A stretch of DNA of 64,000 bases from an uncultured Pelagibacteraceae bacterium. Lineage in GTDB: Bacteria > Pseudomonadota > Alphaproteobacteria > Pelagibacterales > Pelagibacteraceae. Shown in pieces: positions 15,111 through 25,153 of this stretch; position 1 is the stretch's first letter; every line of letters begins with the position of its first letter. The DNA lies in assembly GCA_902614355.1 (NCBI GenBank), contig CACMKP010000002.1, forward strand, positions 1 to 64,000, written 5' to 3'. The position numbers were made by a program, and so were the translations under genes. Below the pieces are notes generated by a model. That model saw nothing but the letters and a program-made list of their open reading frames with translations. It did not search any database and was not told where the DNA came from.

Positions 15111-15725
15111 TTAGTCTTTTTGCGTGCTTATAAATCTTAAATACCTATTTTGATAACTTAGATCTTCTTTAAACTGACCTAAGTAATAATTCGTTACTGT
15201 TGAGGCTTGTTCTTTTTTAATTCCTCTCATTGTCATACACTGATGAGTTGAATCAATAGTTACAGCTACACCTTTTGCATCTAAAGATTTCATAAGTGTA
15301 TTCGCAATCTGCATAGTTAATCTTTCTTGTGTTTGTAATCTTTTTGAAAAAACTTCTACCACTCTTGCTAATTTACTTAATCCTACCACTCTGTCTCTTG
15401 GAATGTAAGCTACATGGGCTTTTCCAATTATTGGTGCCATATGATGTTCGCAATGACTTTGAACAGATATATTTTTTTGAACAACCATATCATCATAGCC
15501 CTCAACATCTCCAAAAGTTTTATCTAATACTAAGTTTGGATCTTCTCTATATCCTTTAAAATATTCCTTAAAAGCTTTAACTACTCTTTTAGGTGTTTCC
15601 AGTAAGCCTTCTCTTTTAGGATCTTCACCTATCCATTTCAAAATTGTTTTAAAAGCTTCTTCAGCATCCTTATCGGATACAATTTTAGTTTTTTGTTCTT
15701 CGTTATTATTTTTTACAAGTTTCAT
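15111..15725 (-). CDS. folE: GTP cyclohydrolase I
   Basis: A 204-residue FolE. The catalytic and zinc-binding segments are intact: HCEHHMAPIIGKAHVAYIP, then RVVGLSKLARVVEVFSKRLQTQERLT and a C-terminal HQCMTMRG with the second zinc Cys. It converts GTP to dihydroneopterin triphosphate, the first step of folate synthesis. This fits the many folate-dependent genes in the window. It is divergent from hisI across a 76-base gap. Confidence 0.96.
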   Translation of the reverse strand: MKLVKNNNEEQKTKIVSDKDAEEAFKTILKWIGEDPKREGLLETPKRVVKAFKEYFKGYREDPNLVLDKTFGDVEGYDDMVVQKNISVQSHCEHHMAPIIGKAHVAYIPRDRVVGLSKLARVVEVFSKRLQTQERLTMQIANTLMKSLDAKGVAVTIDSTHQCMTMRGIKKEQASTVTNYYLGQFKEDLSYQNRYLRFISTQKD

Positions 15726-15801
15726 TGCGGTTTTTATACCTATAAATTTATATTTTTAAAATATTTAATATATCTAGATATATGCTACATAATTACCTTG
15801 T

Positions 15802-16269
15802 ATGTTCAAAAAAAGAGAAAATGTCCATGAAATTGAGGAAGGTGATCTTCTTTCTCCAAAATTTGACAATGATGGTTTAATTCCTGTAATTACAATGTGT
15901 GATAAGACCAAGGATATTCTTATGCATGGTTATATGAATGTCGAAGCTTTAAAAAAAACTATTGAAACTAAAGAAGCTCATTATTTTAGTAGATCAAGAA
16001 AATCTATTTGGCACAAAGGTAAAACTAGTGGATTTGTTCAAAAAGTAAAAGAAATTCGAATTGATGATGATCAAGACTCTATTTGGTTAACTGTTGATAT
16101 TGGTGAGGGAGCAAGCTGTCATGTTGGATATAGATCTTGTTTTTATAGATCTATACCTCTAGGAGTAATTCATAACGGTAGAGAGGTTAAAATGAAATTT
16201 TTAGAAAAAGAAAAAAAATTTGATCCAGAAGAAATATACAAGGATCAACCCAACCCTACAAAAATTTAA
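15802..16269 (+). CDS. hisI: phosphoribosyl-AMP cyclohydrolase
   Basis: A 155-residue HisI: ITMCDKTKDILMHGYMN at the N-terminus, HYFSRSRKSIWHKGKTSGF, and the metal site region IDDDQDSIWLTV followed by ASCHVGYRSCF. It opens the ring of phosphoribosyl-AMP in histidine synthesis. The Zn-ligand Cys of the usual DCDxD motif is Asp here (DDDQD), while the other two ligand cysteines remain. I believe this may be a variant found in other alphaproteobacteria. HisE is not fused. Confidence 0.92.
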   Translation: MFKKRENVHEIEEGDLLSPKFDNDGLIPVITMCDKTKDILMHGYMNVEALKKTIETKEAHYFSRSRKSIWHKGKTSGFVQKVKEIRIDDDQDSIWLTVDIGEGASCHVGYRSCFYRSIPLGVIHNGREVKMKFLEKEKKFDPEEIYKDQPNPTKI

Positions 16270-16272
16270 ACT

Positions 16273-16905
16273 ATGGAAAATAATTATGGTTTAATTAAAG
16301 CTTTTGGCCCCTCCATATTTAAAGCTAAGATTCCAGAAGAACTGTTAAGTAAACTCAATAAATTTATTGATGATACAATTAATGATGAAGAGCAATCAAA
16401 AAAACTAGATGTTGGTAAAGGTCTTGTAGGAGATGTAAAACAGGAATTTAAATTAGACAAAAAAACTGTACAAGAAAGTGGATGGTTAAAATTTTTGGGT
16501 GATTCAGTTGCACAATGGATTTATAAAGATACCGGAAATAAAATTTCAGAATTTAGATTAATTGAGTCGTGGGTAGTAAGACAATTTGAAAATGAATATA
16601 ACCCGATACATTGGCATTCAGGCCATATATCTGGTGCAGGGTTTTTAAAATTACCTGAAACTTTTGGAAAGCCCTATCAAGATAATAAGCAAGACTACAG
16701 AGGTGGAAACTTAGAATTAATTCATGGTAACAGAATGTTTTTGTCTCAATGTAGATATCCTATAAAACCAAAAGTAGGGGATTTTTATTTTTTCCCTCAT
16801 TATTTGATGCATACGGTTTATCCTTTTAAAGGAACAAAAGAAGAGAGGCGTTCAATTTCATTTAATGGACTTATAGATAGTAAAATTTTTAACATATTTG
16901 GATAA
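16273..16905 (+). CDS. putative 2OG-Fe(II) oxygenase of the TIGR02466 type
   Basis: A 210-residue protein whose C-terminal half resembles the putative 2-oxoglutarate/Fe(II) oxygenases grouped as TIGR02466: NPIHWHSGHISGAGFLKLP carries candidate iron ligands, and a distal His precedes YPFKGTKEERRSISFN, whose Arg could bind 2-oxoglutarate. Substrate unknown; several homologous families are phage- or nucleotide/protein-modifying. It begins 3 bases after hisI and overlaps nothing downstream, so it is probably in the hisI operon. Confidence 0.65.
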   Translation: MENNYGLIKAFGPSIFKAKIPEELLSKLNKFIDDTINDEEQSKKLDVGKGLVGDVKQEFKLDKKTVQESGWLKFLGDSVAQWIYKDTGNKISEFRLIESWVVRQFENEYNPIHWHSGHISGAGFLKLPETFGKPYQDNKQDYRGGNLELIHGNRMFLSQCRYPIKPKVGDFYFFPHYLMHTVYPFKGTKEERRSISFNGLIDSKIFNIFG

Positions 16906-16909
16906 ATCA

Positions 16910-17275
16910 ATGCAAAAAAATGTTTTGGGTGAAAATTTAGAAAGTTGTTCATTGGATCCACTTACTGGATGGTATAGAGATGGCTGTTGTAACACTGATG
17001 AAAATGATAGAGGTTTACACACCGTTTGTGCAAAAGTAACAACCGAATTTTTAGAGTGGTGTAAAGAAGCTGGTAACGATTTAATTACGCCACATCCGGA
17101 ATACGGTTTTCCTGGTTTAAAGGATGGAGATGGATGGTGTGTATGTGCCACCTGGTATGCAAGAGCTGTCGAAGCTGGTAAAGGTTGTCCAATTTATTTA
17201 AAAAGCACACATGAAAATACTCTGAAAATTCTACCTATCGAAACATTAAAAAAATTTGCGATAGATCTATCTTAA
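16910..17275 (+). CDS. DUF2237 family protein
   Basis: A 121-residue Cys-rich protein matching DUF2237: an N-terminal GENLESCSLDPLTGWYRDG segment, the GCCNTDENDRGLHTVCA motif, HPEYGFPGLKDGDGWCVCA and a WYARAVEAG helix. Seven Cys suggest metal or disulfide sites, though the family's role is unknown. I used the ATG at 16910; an in-frame TTG at 16898 would overlap the previous gene. Its stop abuts the convergent ETF-QO stop with no gap. Confidence 0.88.
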   Translation: MQKNVLGENLESCSLDPLTGWYRDGCCNTDENDRGLHTVCAKVTTEFLEWCKEAGNDLITPHPEYGFPGLKDGDGWCVCATWYARAVEAGKGCPIYLKSTHENTLKILPIETLKKFAIDLS

Positions 17276-18895
17276 TTACATATTCCCGTATTTAGGGCCG
17301 CCTCCACCTTCAGGTGTTACCCAAGTGATATTTTGAGAGGGTTCTTTTATGTCACAAGTTTTACAATGAATACAATTTTGAGAATTAATAACAAATCTGT
17401 TGGATCCATTCTCCTTTTGAACTTCATATACCCCTGCTGGACAATACCTTTGCGCGGGTTCATCGTACTCATTTAATGTATAGTTAATTGGTAATGATGG
17501 ATCTTTAAGTTTTAAATGAACAGGTTGATTGTCTACATGGTTTGTTCCAGTTAGATAAACTGAACTCGTTTTATCAAAAGTAATAACATTATCTGGCTTA
17601 GGATAATCAATTTTAGGCATTTTATTTGCTGGTTTTAATGTTTGATGGTCAGCATGTTTGTGTTTTAATGTAAATGGTAATTTACCTCGAAACAAAATTT
17701 GATCAATTCCAGTAAAAATAATTCCCAAAATTAAGCCCCAACTAAAACTAGGTTTAACATTTCTTGCTTCGTAAAGCTCCTTGTATAACCAGCTTCTTTT
17801 TAATTTTTCCTCAAAAATTGATAACTCTTTATTATCTTTAATATGTTCATTAATTGCCTCTGCTGCAATTATCCCACTTTTCATTGCAGTATGCGAACCT
17901 TTTATCTTAGGCATATTTAAAGTACCTGCATCACATCCAATCAATAATGCACCAGGCATAAACATTTTTGGCAAACTTTGAAAGCCTCCTTCTATTAAAG
18001 CCCTAGCACCATAGGAAATTCTTTTACCACCTTCAATAATTTTTCTAATTGCAGGATGTGTCTTAAATCTTTGAAATTCATCGAATGGTGACAAATGTGG
18101 ATTTTGATAATCTAAACCGATTACGTAACCTAAAAATATTTGTTTATTTTCTGCGTGATAGATAAAACTTCCTCCATAGGTACTATTATCTAACGGCCAG
18201 CCAGCAGTATGCATGACTAAACCTTCTTGGTGATTTTTTTCATCCACTTCCCATATCTCTTTAAATCCTATTCCATATTGTTGTGGATCTTTATCTTTAT
18301 CAAGTTCAAATCTTTTAATTAATTGTTTTCCTAAATGACCTCTGCACCCCTCTGCAAAAACAGTCACCTTTCCCAATAAATCAATACCTGGCTCAAAACT
18401 ATCTTTTTTGTTTCCCTCTTTATCAATACCCATATCTTGAGTTGCTACACCTTTTACAGAACCATCATCATTAAATAAAATTTCACTTGCTGGAAATCCT
18501 GGGAAAATTTCAACACCAAGCGCTTCTGCTTGTTCTGCAAGCCATCTGCATAAGTTGGCAAGGCTTATAATATAATTCTTATGATTTTTTTGAACTGCTG
18601 GTAATAACCATGTTGGCCAGCTTAATGATTTATTTTTTCCTAAAAATAAAAATTTTTCTTTAGTAACTTTCGTTTTAATGGGTGAATTTAATTCTCTCCA
18701 GTTAGGAATTAATTCATCTAAAGCTCTTGTTTCAAATACATTTCCACTTAAAATATGAGCACCGATTTCTGATGCTTTTTCTAACAAGCAAATATTTAAT
18801 TCTGAATTTAATTGTTTTAACTTTATAGCTGTAGCTAATCCTGATGGACCGCCACCTACAATTACAACATCATATTCCATTGTCTCTCTGGACAT
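17276..18895 (-). CDS. electron transfer flavoprotein:ubiquinone oxidoreductase
   Basis: A 539-residue ETF-QO. It has an N-terminal FAD motif (DVVIVGGGPSGLATAIKL), a middle domain with the membrane-associating segments, and the C-terminal 4Fe-4S unit with Cys in RYCPAGVYEV and in the QNCIHCKTCDIKEP cluster, ending in GGGGPKYGNM. It takes electrons from reduced ETF and passes them to ubiquinone at the inner membrane. The M-S-R-E-T-M-E-Y start is typical of alphaproteobacterial homologues, so I kept the first ATG. It follows etfA by 23 bases. Confidence 0.95.
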   Translation of the reverse strand: MSRETMEYDVVIVGGGPSGLATAIKLKQLNSELNICLLEKASEIGAHILSGNVFETRALDELIPNWRELNSPIKTKVTKEKFLFLGKNKSLSWPTWLLPAVQKNHKNYIISLANLCRWLAEQAEALGVEIFPGFPASEILFNDDGSVKGVATQDMGIDKEGNKKDSFEPGIDLLGKVTVFAEGCRGHLGKQLIKRFELDKDKDPQQYGIGFKEIWEVDEKNHQEGLVMHTAGWPLDNSTYGGSFIYHAENKQIFLGYVIGLDYQNPHLSPFDEFQRFKTHPAIRKIIEGGKRISYGARALIEGGFQSLPKMFMPGALLIGCDAGTLNMPKIKGSHTAMKSGIIAAEAINEHIKDNKELSIFEEKLKRSWLYKELYEARNVKPSFSWGLILGIIFTGIDQILFRGKLPFTLKHKHADHQTLKPANKMPKIDYPKPDNVITFDKTSSVYLTGTNHVDNQPVHLKLKDPSLPINYTLNEYDEPAQRYCPAGVYEVQKENGSNRFVINSQNCIHCKTCDIKEPSQNITWVTPEGGGGPKYGNM

Positions 18896-18918
18896 AAGTT
18901 AATTTTTTACAGATTATA

Positions 18919-19872
18919 TTATTTTTGTATAGTGTTTAATTTGTTCAATTCCTCTAGGAATTGAGGAACTGCCTCAAAAAGATCGGCTTCAAGACCATAG
19001 TCCGCAACACTAAAAATCGGTGCTTCTCCATCTTTATTTATTGCCACTATTACTTTACTTTCTTTCATTCCTGCTAAGTGCTGAATAGCACCTGAAATAC
19101 CCACAGCGATATACAAATCAGGAACGACAACTTTACCTGTTTGACCAACTTGGTGATCGTTACTTATATATCCAGCATCAACTGCTGCTCTAGATGCTCC
19201 TATTGCTGCATTTAATTTATCAGCTAAAGAGGTAATAAGTTTAAAATTATCTCCACTCTGCATTCCTCTTCCACCTGATACAACAACTCTAGCAGTGCCA
19301 AGTTCTGGTCTATCCGATTTTACCTCTTCTCTTTTGACAAACTTTGTTTTTGAAAATTCCTCACTGGCTTCAACTTTTTCTATTTGCGCTGATCCACCAG
19401 AACTTTCACAAGGGTCAAAAGATGTTGGTCTTATAGTTACACATTTTTTTGTGTCTTTGCTTTTTACTGTTGCAAAAGCATTTCCTGCATAAATTGGGCG
19501 CAAAAAGGTATCAGGAGCAATAACTTTAGTTATATCGCTGATTTGAGATGTATCTAGGGCGGCAGCAATTCTTGGCATTAAATTTTTACCAAAAGTGTTT
19601 GCTGAACTTATTATGTGTGAATAGTTACTGGCTAATTTTACAATTACTGGTGCAAAATTTTCAGCAACAAAATTCTCGTAGTAAGCTGCTTCGACTTGGA
19701 TAACTTTCTTAACAAATTCTAATTTTGATAATGCTTTTGCTGCTTCTTCACATTTATGTCCAATAATTACGGCATGAACATCATTGTCAATCTGTGAGGC
19801 TGCGGTTGCTGCATTAAGTGTAAATGGCCTCAATTCTTTATTGTTATGTTCTGCAATTAATAAAACTGACAT
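18919..19872 (-). CDS. etfA: electron transfer flavoprotein alpha subunit
   Basis: A 317-residue EtfA. The C-terminal FAD domain shows GRGMQSGDNFKLI, GASRAAVDAGY, and QTGKVVVPDLYIAVGISGAIQHLAGM, which binds the flavin. The N-terminal domain contacts EtfB. The heterodimer carries electrons from acyl-CoA or N-methyl dehydrogenases to ETF-QO. It directly abuts etfB (no intergenic base). Confidence 0.96.
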   Translation of the reverse strand: MSVLLIAEHNNKELRPFTLNAATAASQIDNDVHAVIIGHKCEEAAKALSKLEFVKKVIQVEAAYYENFVAENFAPVIVKLASNYSHIISSANTFGKNLMPRIAAALDTSQISDITKVIAPDTFLRPIYAGNAFATVKSKDTKKCVTIRPTSFDPCESSGGSAQIEKVEASEEFSKTKFVKREEVKSDRPELGTARVVVSGGRGMQSGDNFKLITSLADKLNAAIGASRAAVDAGYISNDHQVGQTGKVVVPDLYIAVGISGAIQHLAGMKESKVIVAINKDGEAPIFSVADYGLEADLFEAVPQFLEELNKLNTIQK

Positions 19873-20622
19873 TTAAATTACCTTAGCCTCATTTTTTAAT
19901 TTTTGAACCAACTCAGATACACTTGATACCTTTATACCAGCTTTTCTTTTAGGTGGCTCTTCAACTTTAATTTGTTCGATTCTTGGGCTTATATCCACTC
20001 CTAAATCTGACGCATTTAATTGCTCAATAGGTTTTTTTTTGGCTTTCATTATATTTGGTAATGAAGCATATCTTGGTTCATTTAACCTTAGATCACATGT
20101 TACTATTGCTGGAACATTTATTTCTATTGTTTCTAAACCCTCATCTATTTCTCTTGTTACCTCTAACTTACCATCTTTGATCTCAATTTTAGATGCAAAG
20201 GTAGCTTGAGGCCAATTGAGAAGTGCGCTTAACATTTGACCTGTCTGATTACAATCATCATCGATTGCCTGTTTACCCATAAAGACTAAATCTGGTTTTT
20301 CTTTTTCAACAATTTTTTGTAATAATTTTGAAACAGAAAGAGGTTCAACAACACCTTCTGTTTTAACAAGTATTCCTCTATCAGCTCCAACCGCTAATGC
20401 TTTACGAACTGTTTCTTGTGCTTTCTCTTCCCCAATACTTACTGCTACTACCTCTGTAGCTTTACCAGCTTCTTTAATCTTTACCGCCTCTTCAATTGCA
20501 TTATCATCTGGTGGATTAGTCGACATTTTGACATTGTCAGTCACTACACCTGAGTTGTCCTCTTTCACTCTGATTTGAACGTTGTAATCAATAACCCTTT
20601 TTACTGCTACTAAAATTTTCAT
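19873..20622 (-). CDS. etfB: electron transfer flavoprotein beta subunit
   Basis: A 249-residue EtfB with [19 protein letters not shown] at the N-terminus, the [21 protein letters not shown] segment (quoted partly), and the recognition loop [19 protein letters not shown]. It binds AMP and mediates docking to dehydrogenases. Its ATG overlaps the stop of the dimethylglycine dehydrogenase gene (TAATG), tying carrier production to the dehydrogenase. Confidence 0.96.
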   Translation of the reverse strand: MKILVAVKRVIDYNVQIRVKEDNSGVVTDNVKMSTNPPDDNAIEEAVKIKEAGKATEVVAVSIGEEKAQETVRKALAVGADRGILVKTEGVVEPLSVSKLLQKIVEKEKPDLVFMGKQAIDDDCNQTGQMLSALLNWPQATFASKIEIKDGKLEVTREIDEGLETIEINVPAIVTCDLRLNEPRYASLPNIMKAKKKPIEQLNASDLGVDISPRIEQIKVEEPPKRKAGIKVSSVSELVQKLKNEAKVI

Positions 20623-23054
20623 TAAGCTCTCAATAATTTATTCTCAGAGTCATATGGACTCTCTTCAAGAATTGTAGCTTCATACATCTTACCAAGAATA
20701 TCAACTTTTAGTTTCTCCCCAACATTAGCTAGATCTGGTTTAACCATGGCTAATGCGATTGATTTATCAATTCTAAACCCATATTCACCTCCAGTTGCCC
20801 TTCCAACAACTTTGTCATCTTTATAAATTGGATTATTTCCTAATACGTCAGAGTCTGTTGTGTTGTGAACTTCAAGAGTAACCAATTTATTATCAAAACC
20901 TTTTTCTCTCCATTTGTTCAAAGCATCTAGGCCGATAAAATTCCCTTTATTTGGATGAACAAATCTATCTAAACCAGACTCATAAGGAGAATACTCAATT
21001 GATAATTCAGTTCCTACAAGCTTATAAGATTTTTCAATTCTTAAACTATTCATCGCTCTAATACCAAATGGTTTAATCCCTAAATCTTTACCTGCTTCCA
21101 TTAGTTTATCAAAAATATGGTTTTGGTATTCAATTGGGTGATGTAGTTCCCATCCCAATTCTCCAACAAAATTTACTCTCATGGCATTAACTGGTGCATA
21201 TCCAACATTAACATTTTTTGCAGTTAACCATTTAAAATTCTCATTTGAAAAATCATCTGTTGAAACTTTTTTCATTAACTCTCTTGCTTTAGGACCCGCA
21301 ATAACCAGAACCCCTGTACTATTAGTTAGATCTTCAAATATCACAGAGCCGTCGGTTGGCATCCATTTTTGTATCCAGTCATGATCTAATCTTAAGTTTG
21401 CTCCAGCAGAAACAAGATAATAACTATTTTCCGCCTCTTTCATAATTGTGAACTCTGAATGAACACCACCCTTAGTGTTAAGGGCATGGCATAAATTAAT
21501 TCTTCCAATTTTTTTTGGAAGTTTATTAGCAACTAAGTAGTCAAGAAATTCCTCAGCTTTTGGTCCTTTAATTCTACATTTTGCAAATGCAGTCATATCT
21601 AAAAGTCCAACATTTTTTTTCACATTCTCACATTCTTTTTTTATTGCATCAAACCATTTTGATCTTCTAAAAGACCAGTCGTCTTTTTGTTCCATGCCAT
21701 CAGTTGCAAAAAAGTTAGGACGTTCCCATCCAAATTTTTGTCCAAATACAGCTCCTAAGGCTTTCATTCTTTCATAACACGGTGCAGTTCTTAAAGGTCT
21801 TGCTGCAGGTCTTTCTTCATCAGGATAATGAACTATAAAAACATGGCTATAAGCTTCCTCATTTTTAGCTTTCAAATAAGACTTAGTGGCATAATTTCCA
21901 TATCGTCTTGGTTCTACACCTAACATGTCTATAGTTGGCTCTCCATCTACAATCCATTCTGCCAGTTGCCACCCTGCACCACCTGCAGCGGTTATTCCAA
22001 AGCTATGTCCTTCATTAATCCAAAAATTTTTTAGTCCCCAGGCAGGGCCAACTATTGGATTACCATCTGGAGTATAACAGATTGCTCCATTATAAACTTT
22101 TTTAACTCCTACTTCTCCAAATGCAGGCACACGATGTATAGCACCTTCAATATGTGGAGCAAGTCTATCTAAATCTTCCTGAAATAATTCATACTCTGAA
22201 TTTTTTGAAGGTCCTTCGACATAACAAGCAGGAGCACCATCCTCATATGGACCTAAGATCAATCCACCAGCTTCTTCTCTCATGTACCATCTGCTGTCAC
22301 TATCTCTTAAAACTCCCATCTCTGGAAGGCCTTCTTTTTTTCTTTTTTGAATCTCTGGATGTGGCTCCGTTACAATGTATTGGTGTTCAACAGGTATGAC
22401 TGGAATATCTAATCCAACCATTTCTCCTGTTTGTCGTGCAAAATTACCTGAGCAAGAAATCACATGTTCACATTCAATTGAACCTTTATCGGTTTCAACT
22501 ACCCATCCGTCTTTAGTTTGTTTCATAGATAAAACAGTTGTGTTTCGATAAATTTCAGCTCCTCTGTTTCTTGCTCCTGTCGCAAGGGCCTGGGTTAAAT
22601 CTGCTGGCTGAATATATCCATCTTCAGGGTGTTGAATTGCTCCAACCAAATCATCTGTATGACATAAAGGCCAAATTTCTTTTACTTGTTTAGGTGTTAA
22701 AAATTTTACATCAACTCCTATAGTTTTTGCTACTCCTGCATATTGATGATATTCATCCATTCTATCTTTTGTGCTAGCTAAACGAATATTAGAAACTACA
22801 CTAAAGCCAACATTTTTTCCTGTTTCCTTCTCTAATGTTTTGTATAAATTCACAGCATACTTATGAAGTTGGCCCACCGAGTAACTCATGTTAAATAATG
22901 GCAACAATCCAGCTGCATGCCATGTTGAACCTGAAGTAAGCTCTTTTCTCTCTACTAAAACAACATCTGACCAACCTTTTTTTGCTAGGTGGTATAGTGC
23001 ACTTACACCGACTACACCTCCGCCAACTACAACTACTTTCGTTTTGCTTTTCAT
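20622..23054 (-). CDS. dimethylglycine/sarcosine dehydrogenase family FAD-GcvT enzyme
   Basis: An 810-residue two-part enzyme. Residues about 6-370 are a DAO-type FAD oxidoreductase ([30 protein letters not shown], and the glycine-rich C-terminal [18 protein letters not shown]). Residues about 430-810 are a GcvT-type folate-binding domain with [17 protein letters not shown] and [12 protein letters not shown]. Such enzymes demethylate dimethylglycine or sarcosine, put the methyl carbon on tetrahydrofolate and reduce ETF. Its operon with etfB, etfA and ETF-QO supports that. Dimethylglycine, sarcosine or a related N-methyl amine cannot be told apart here. Confidence 0.92.
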   Translation of the reverse strand: MKSKTKVVVVGGGVVGVSALYHLAKKGWSDVVLVERKELTSGSTWHAAGLLPLFNMSYSVGQLHKYAVNLYKTLEKETGKNVGFSVVSNIRLASTKDRMDEYHQYAGVAKTIGVDVKFLTPKQVKEIWPLCHTDDLVGAIQHPEDGYIQPADLTQALATGARNRGAEIYRNTTVLSMKQTKDGWVVETDKGSIECEHVISCSGNFARQTGEMVGLDIPVIPVEHQYIVTEPHPEIQKRKKEGLPEMGVLRDSDSRWYMREEAGGLILGPYEDGAPACYVEGPSKNSEYELFQEDLDRLAPHIEGAIHRVPAFGEVGVKKVYNGAICYTPDGNPIVGPAWGLKNFWINEGHSFGITAAGGAGWQLAEWIVDGEPTIDMLGVEPRRYGNYATKSYLKAKNEEAYSHVFIVHYPDEERPAARPLRTAPCYERMKALGAVFGQKFGWERPNFFATDGMEQKDDWSFRRSKWFDAIKKECENVKKNVGLLDMTAFAKCRIKGPKAEEFLDYLVANKLPKKIGRINLCHALNTKGGVHSEFTIMKEAENSYYLVSAGANLRLDHDWIQKWMPTDGSVIFEDLTNSTGVLVIAGPKARELMKKVSTDDFSNENFKWLTAKNVNVGYAPVNAMRVNFVGELGWELHHPIEYQNHIFDKLMEAGKDLGIKPFGIRAMNSLRIEKSYKLVGTELSIEYSPYESGLDRFVHPNKGNFIGLDALNKWREKGFDNKLVTLEVHNTTDSDVLGNNPIYKDDKVVGRATGGEYGFRIDKSIALAMVKPDLANVGEKLKVDILGKMYEATILEESPYDSENKLLRA

Positions 23055-23109
23055 AATCTGATTCCTACTAAATTTTCATTCATTCCGAAACAAAATTGTA
23101 TCAAGAGCT

Positions 23110-23583
23110 TTATATTGAGCTACCCAATGACACAGGGCTTGAAACCATGGTTGTCAACCAGCAGTTTTTTAAAGGTCCATCCTCAGTATATTTTTCTACT
23201 TGCCAATTAAATTTATGATAAATTTTTTTTTTATCTAATATTATAACCTCAAATTGAGCCCAGCTAGCCCCACTTCTTACCTGAGTAATTGTATGGCTTA
23301 AGTGATCAATCATCATTTGATAATTATCACTTTTTATCATTATTTTAAATCGGTCTAGAGGACCGGTAACCTCTTTGTTATTAGGATGAGCAAAATTCCA
23401 TGTCTGTTCTATCCCGCTATCCTTAAATCCGTCATTATTTTTTTGTAAACCAAGCAATTGTATTTTCACAACTTCGGAGGGACTAATTTTACTATTTGGT
23501 TTAATTAATTCTGCGTTAGATACAGAAATAGAGATAAAAAAGATTGTTATAAATTTTAATAATAAAAATTTTTTTCTAAACAT
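23110..23583 (-). CDS. DUF4864 family exported protein
   Basis: A 157-residue protein with an N-terminal signal peptide (about residues 1-24, ending SVSNA) and a DUF4864-like domain: SPSEVVKIQLLGLQKNNDG (alpha helix), GIEQTWNFAHPNNKEVTGPL and WLTTMVSSP at the C-terminus. The fold is probably NTF2/cystatin-like and the function unknown. It sits 55 bases upstream of the dimethylglycine dehydrogenase gene on the same strand. Confidence 0.8.
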   Translation of the reverse strand: MFRKKFLLLKFITIFFISISVSNAELIKPNSKISPSEVVKIQLLGLQKNNDGFKDSGIEQTWNFAHPNNKEVTGPLDRFKIMIKSDNYQMMIDHLSHTITQVRSGASWAQFEVIILDKKKIYHKFNWQVEKYTEDGPLKNCWLTTMVSSPVSLGSSI

Positions 23584-23598
23584 AATCTATAATTTTAA

Positions 23599-24000
23599 TT
23601 AATTCAGATGTTTTTCCACTTCAAGCTTAGTACATTTATCTTCAATATAAATTATGTTATTTGCCTCAGCAATTTTCTTAGCTTCAGAATTCTTTATATT
23701 TAATTGAAGCCATAAAACTTTTGCATTAATCTTTATAGCATCATTAACGATTTCAACTGCCTCATCTGACGGTCTAAATACGTCGACTATATCCACTGGA
23801 CCATCAATTTCTGAAACTTTTCCATACACTCTTTCACCTAATATTACCTGACCTATAATAGATGGATTAACTGGATAAACTTTATATCCATAATTTTGCA
23901 GATATTTCATTACTAGTGTTGAAGTTTTATTTAAATCTTTGCTAGCTCCAACTAAAGCAATATATTTATAATTTGAGAGAATGTTCTTGATATTGACCAT
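23599..24000 (-). CDS. CoA-binding protein, YccU-like
   Basis: A 133-residue Rossmann-fold protein of the CoA_binding_2 family: YIALVGASKDLNKTSTLVMKYL (in part), GYKVYPVNP, GERVYGKVSEI, and VDVFRPSDEAVEIV, then AKVLWLQLNI. It likely binds CoA or a nucleotide; no catalytic role is settled for the family. I used the ATG at 24000 right after the enoyl-CoA hydratase stop; an in-frame ATG at 24048 would overlap that gene by 47 bases. Confidence 0.85.
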   Translation of the reverse strand: MVNIKNILSNYKYIALVGASKDLNKTSTLVMKYLQNYGYKVYPVNPSIIGQVILGERVYGKVSEIDGPVDIVDVFRPSDEAVEIVNDAIKINAKVLWLQLNIKNSEAKKIAEANNIIYIEDKCTKLEVEKHLN

Positions 24001-24001
24001 A

Positions 24002-24772
24002 TTATTTATTTTTCCAAACAGGTCTTCTTTTTTCAAGAAATGCTGCAATTCCCTCTTTTGCGTCCATTGCCATCATATTTTGTGTCATCATTCTACTTGT
24101 GTAAGCATAAGCTTTTCTTAATGGCATTTCTAATTGTTTATAAAATGTTTGTTTACCTATTTTAATTGTAAGATTTGATTTAGATGCAATTTTTTTTGCA
24201 ATTTTTAAAACTTCGCTATTAAGTTCAGATTTTGGAAAAAAGTCATTTATTAATCCTATTTCCTTTGCATATTTTGCCGAAATTGGTTCACCAGTTAATA
24301 ACATTTTCATCATTGGTTTTCTTTTTATTTTTCTGCTTACTGCAACCATAGGGGTGCTACAAAACAAACCAATGTTTACCCCTGGTGTTGAAAACAATGC
24401 ATCTCTAGAACTAAAAGCTAAATCACAACTTGCAACTAACTGACATCCAGCAGCATATGCAGCCCCATGGACTTTGGCAATAACCGGCTTCCTACCCTCA
24501 ACAATAAGTAACATAAGTTTTGAGCATAAATTGAATAGCTTTTGGTACTTCTTTTTTTTTTTTAAACCTTTTACCTCTTTTAAGTTATGACCTGCACTAA
24601 AACCTTTGCCTGCCCCTTCAATTATTATCACTTTAGTTTTATTATCTTTATCTAATTTTTTTATTACTTTAATTAAATCTGTTAAATTTTTAAATGATAG
24701 TGAATTATAAGTTTTGGGCTCATTTATTATTATTCTTGAAATATCTTTTTGATTAATAACCTTAACACTCAT
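24002..24772 (-). CDS. enoyl-CoA hydratase/isomerase family protein
   Basis: A 256-residue crotonase-fold protein. The oxyanion-hole motifs are AGKGFSAGHNLKE (about residues 55-67) and AAGCQLVASCDLAFSS. The active-site glutamates of classical hydratases are not obvious (position 1 lies in PVIAKVHGAAYAAG, position 2 falls in CSTPMVAVSRK), so it could be a hydratase-like, isomerase or hydrolase member. Two bases separate its stop from the CoA-binding protein start, hinting at a CoA-ester pathway. Confidence 0.87.
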   Translation of the reverse strand: MSVKVINQKDISRIIINEPKTYNSLSFKNLTDLIKVIKKLDKDNKTKVIIIEGAGKGFSAGHNLKEVKGLKKKKKYQKLFNLCSKLMLLIVEGRKPVIAKVHGAAYAAGCQLVASCDLAFSSRDALFSTPGVNIGLFCSTPMVAVSRKIKRKPMMKMLLTGEPISAKYAKEIGLINDFFPKSELNSEVLKIAKKIASKSNLTIKIGKQTFYKQLEMPLRKAYAYTSRMMTQNMMAMDAKEGIAAFLEKRRPVWKNK

Positions 24773-24778
24773 ATAATT

Positions 24779-25153
24779 TTATTTAAGTTTACCTTCTTTT
24801 CTCATTTGTGCTCGGATTTTTGTTGCAGAGATTTCCTGGATTTCTTTTGATAATTCAATTTCTTCAATTTTATAACCTACGCCTCTTCCATAACAAATAT
24901 TAGTTATATTTGGAACTAGCATCACCTTGAAACGTCCCTCAAATTCTGGGTTAAGTCTATCTTCAATACTTTTTTTGACTGTCTCTAAATCAAAGGGGTT
25001 ATCGTCCACTCCTTGAACATCTCTTATTTGAATACAAACTTGACCAGTTTTTTTTATTATTTCCTTAAATAAATTATAGTGTCCATCATGAAATGGTTGC
25101 CATCTTCCAAGCATTTGTGCTGTGGGTTTTTTATTATCCCATTTGTATGTCAT
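24779..25153 (-). CDS. small nucleotidyltransferase of the HxGH / ISxTxxR family
   Basis: A 124-residue protein with GRWQPFHDGH (residues 16-25) and ISATKIR (residues 108-114), the two hallmark motifs of the nucleotidylyltransferase superfamily (NadM, cytidylyltransferases, PPAT). The GR-x-QPFHxGH form is closest to archaeal-type NadM, but the protein is much shorter. It probably transfers AMP or CMP to a small phosphate. Its start overlaps the P-loop kinase stop by 4 bases, so a kinase then nucleotidyltransferase sequence is suggested. Confidence 0.78.
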   Translation of the reverse strand: MTYKWDNKKPTAQMLGRWQPFHDGHYNLFKEIIKKTGQVCIQIRDVQGVDDNPFDLETVKKSIEDRLNPEFEGRFKVMLVPNITNICYGRGVGYKIEEIELSKEIQEISATKIRAQMRKEGKLK

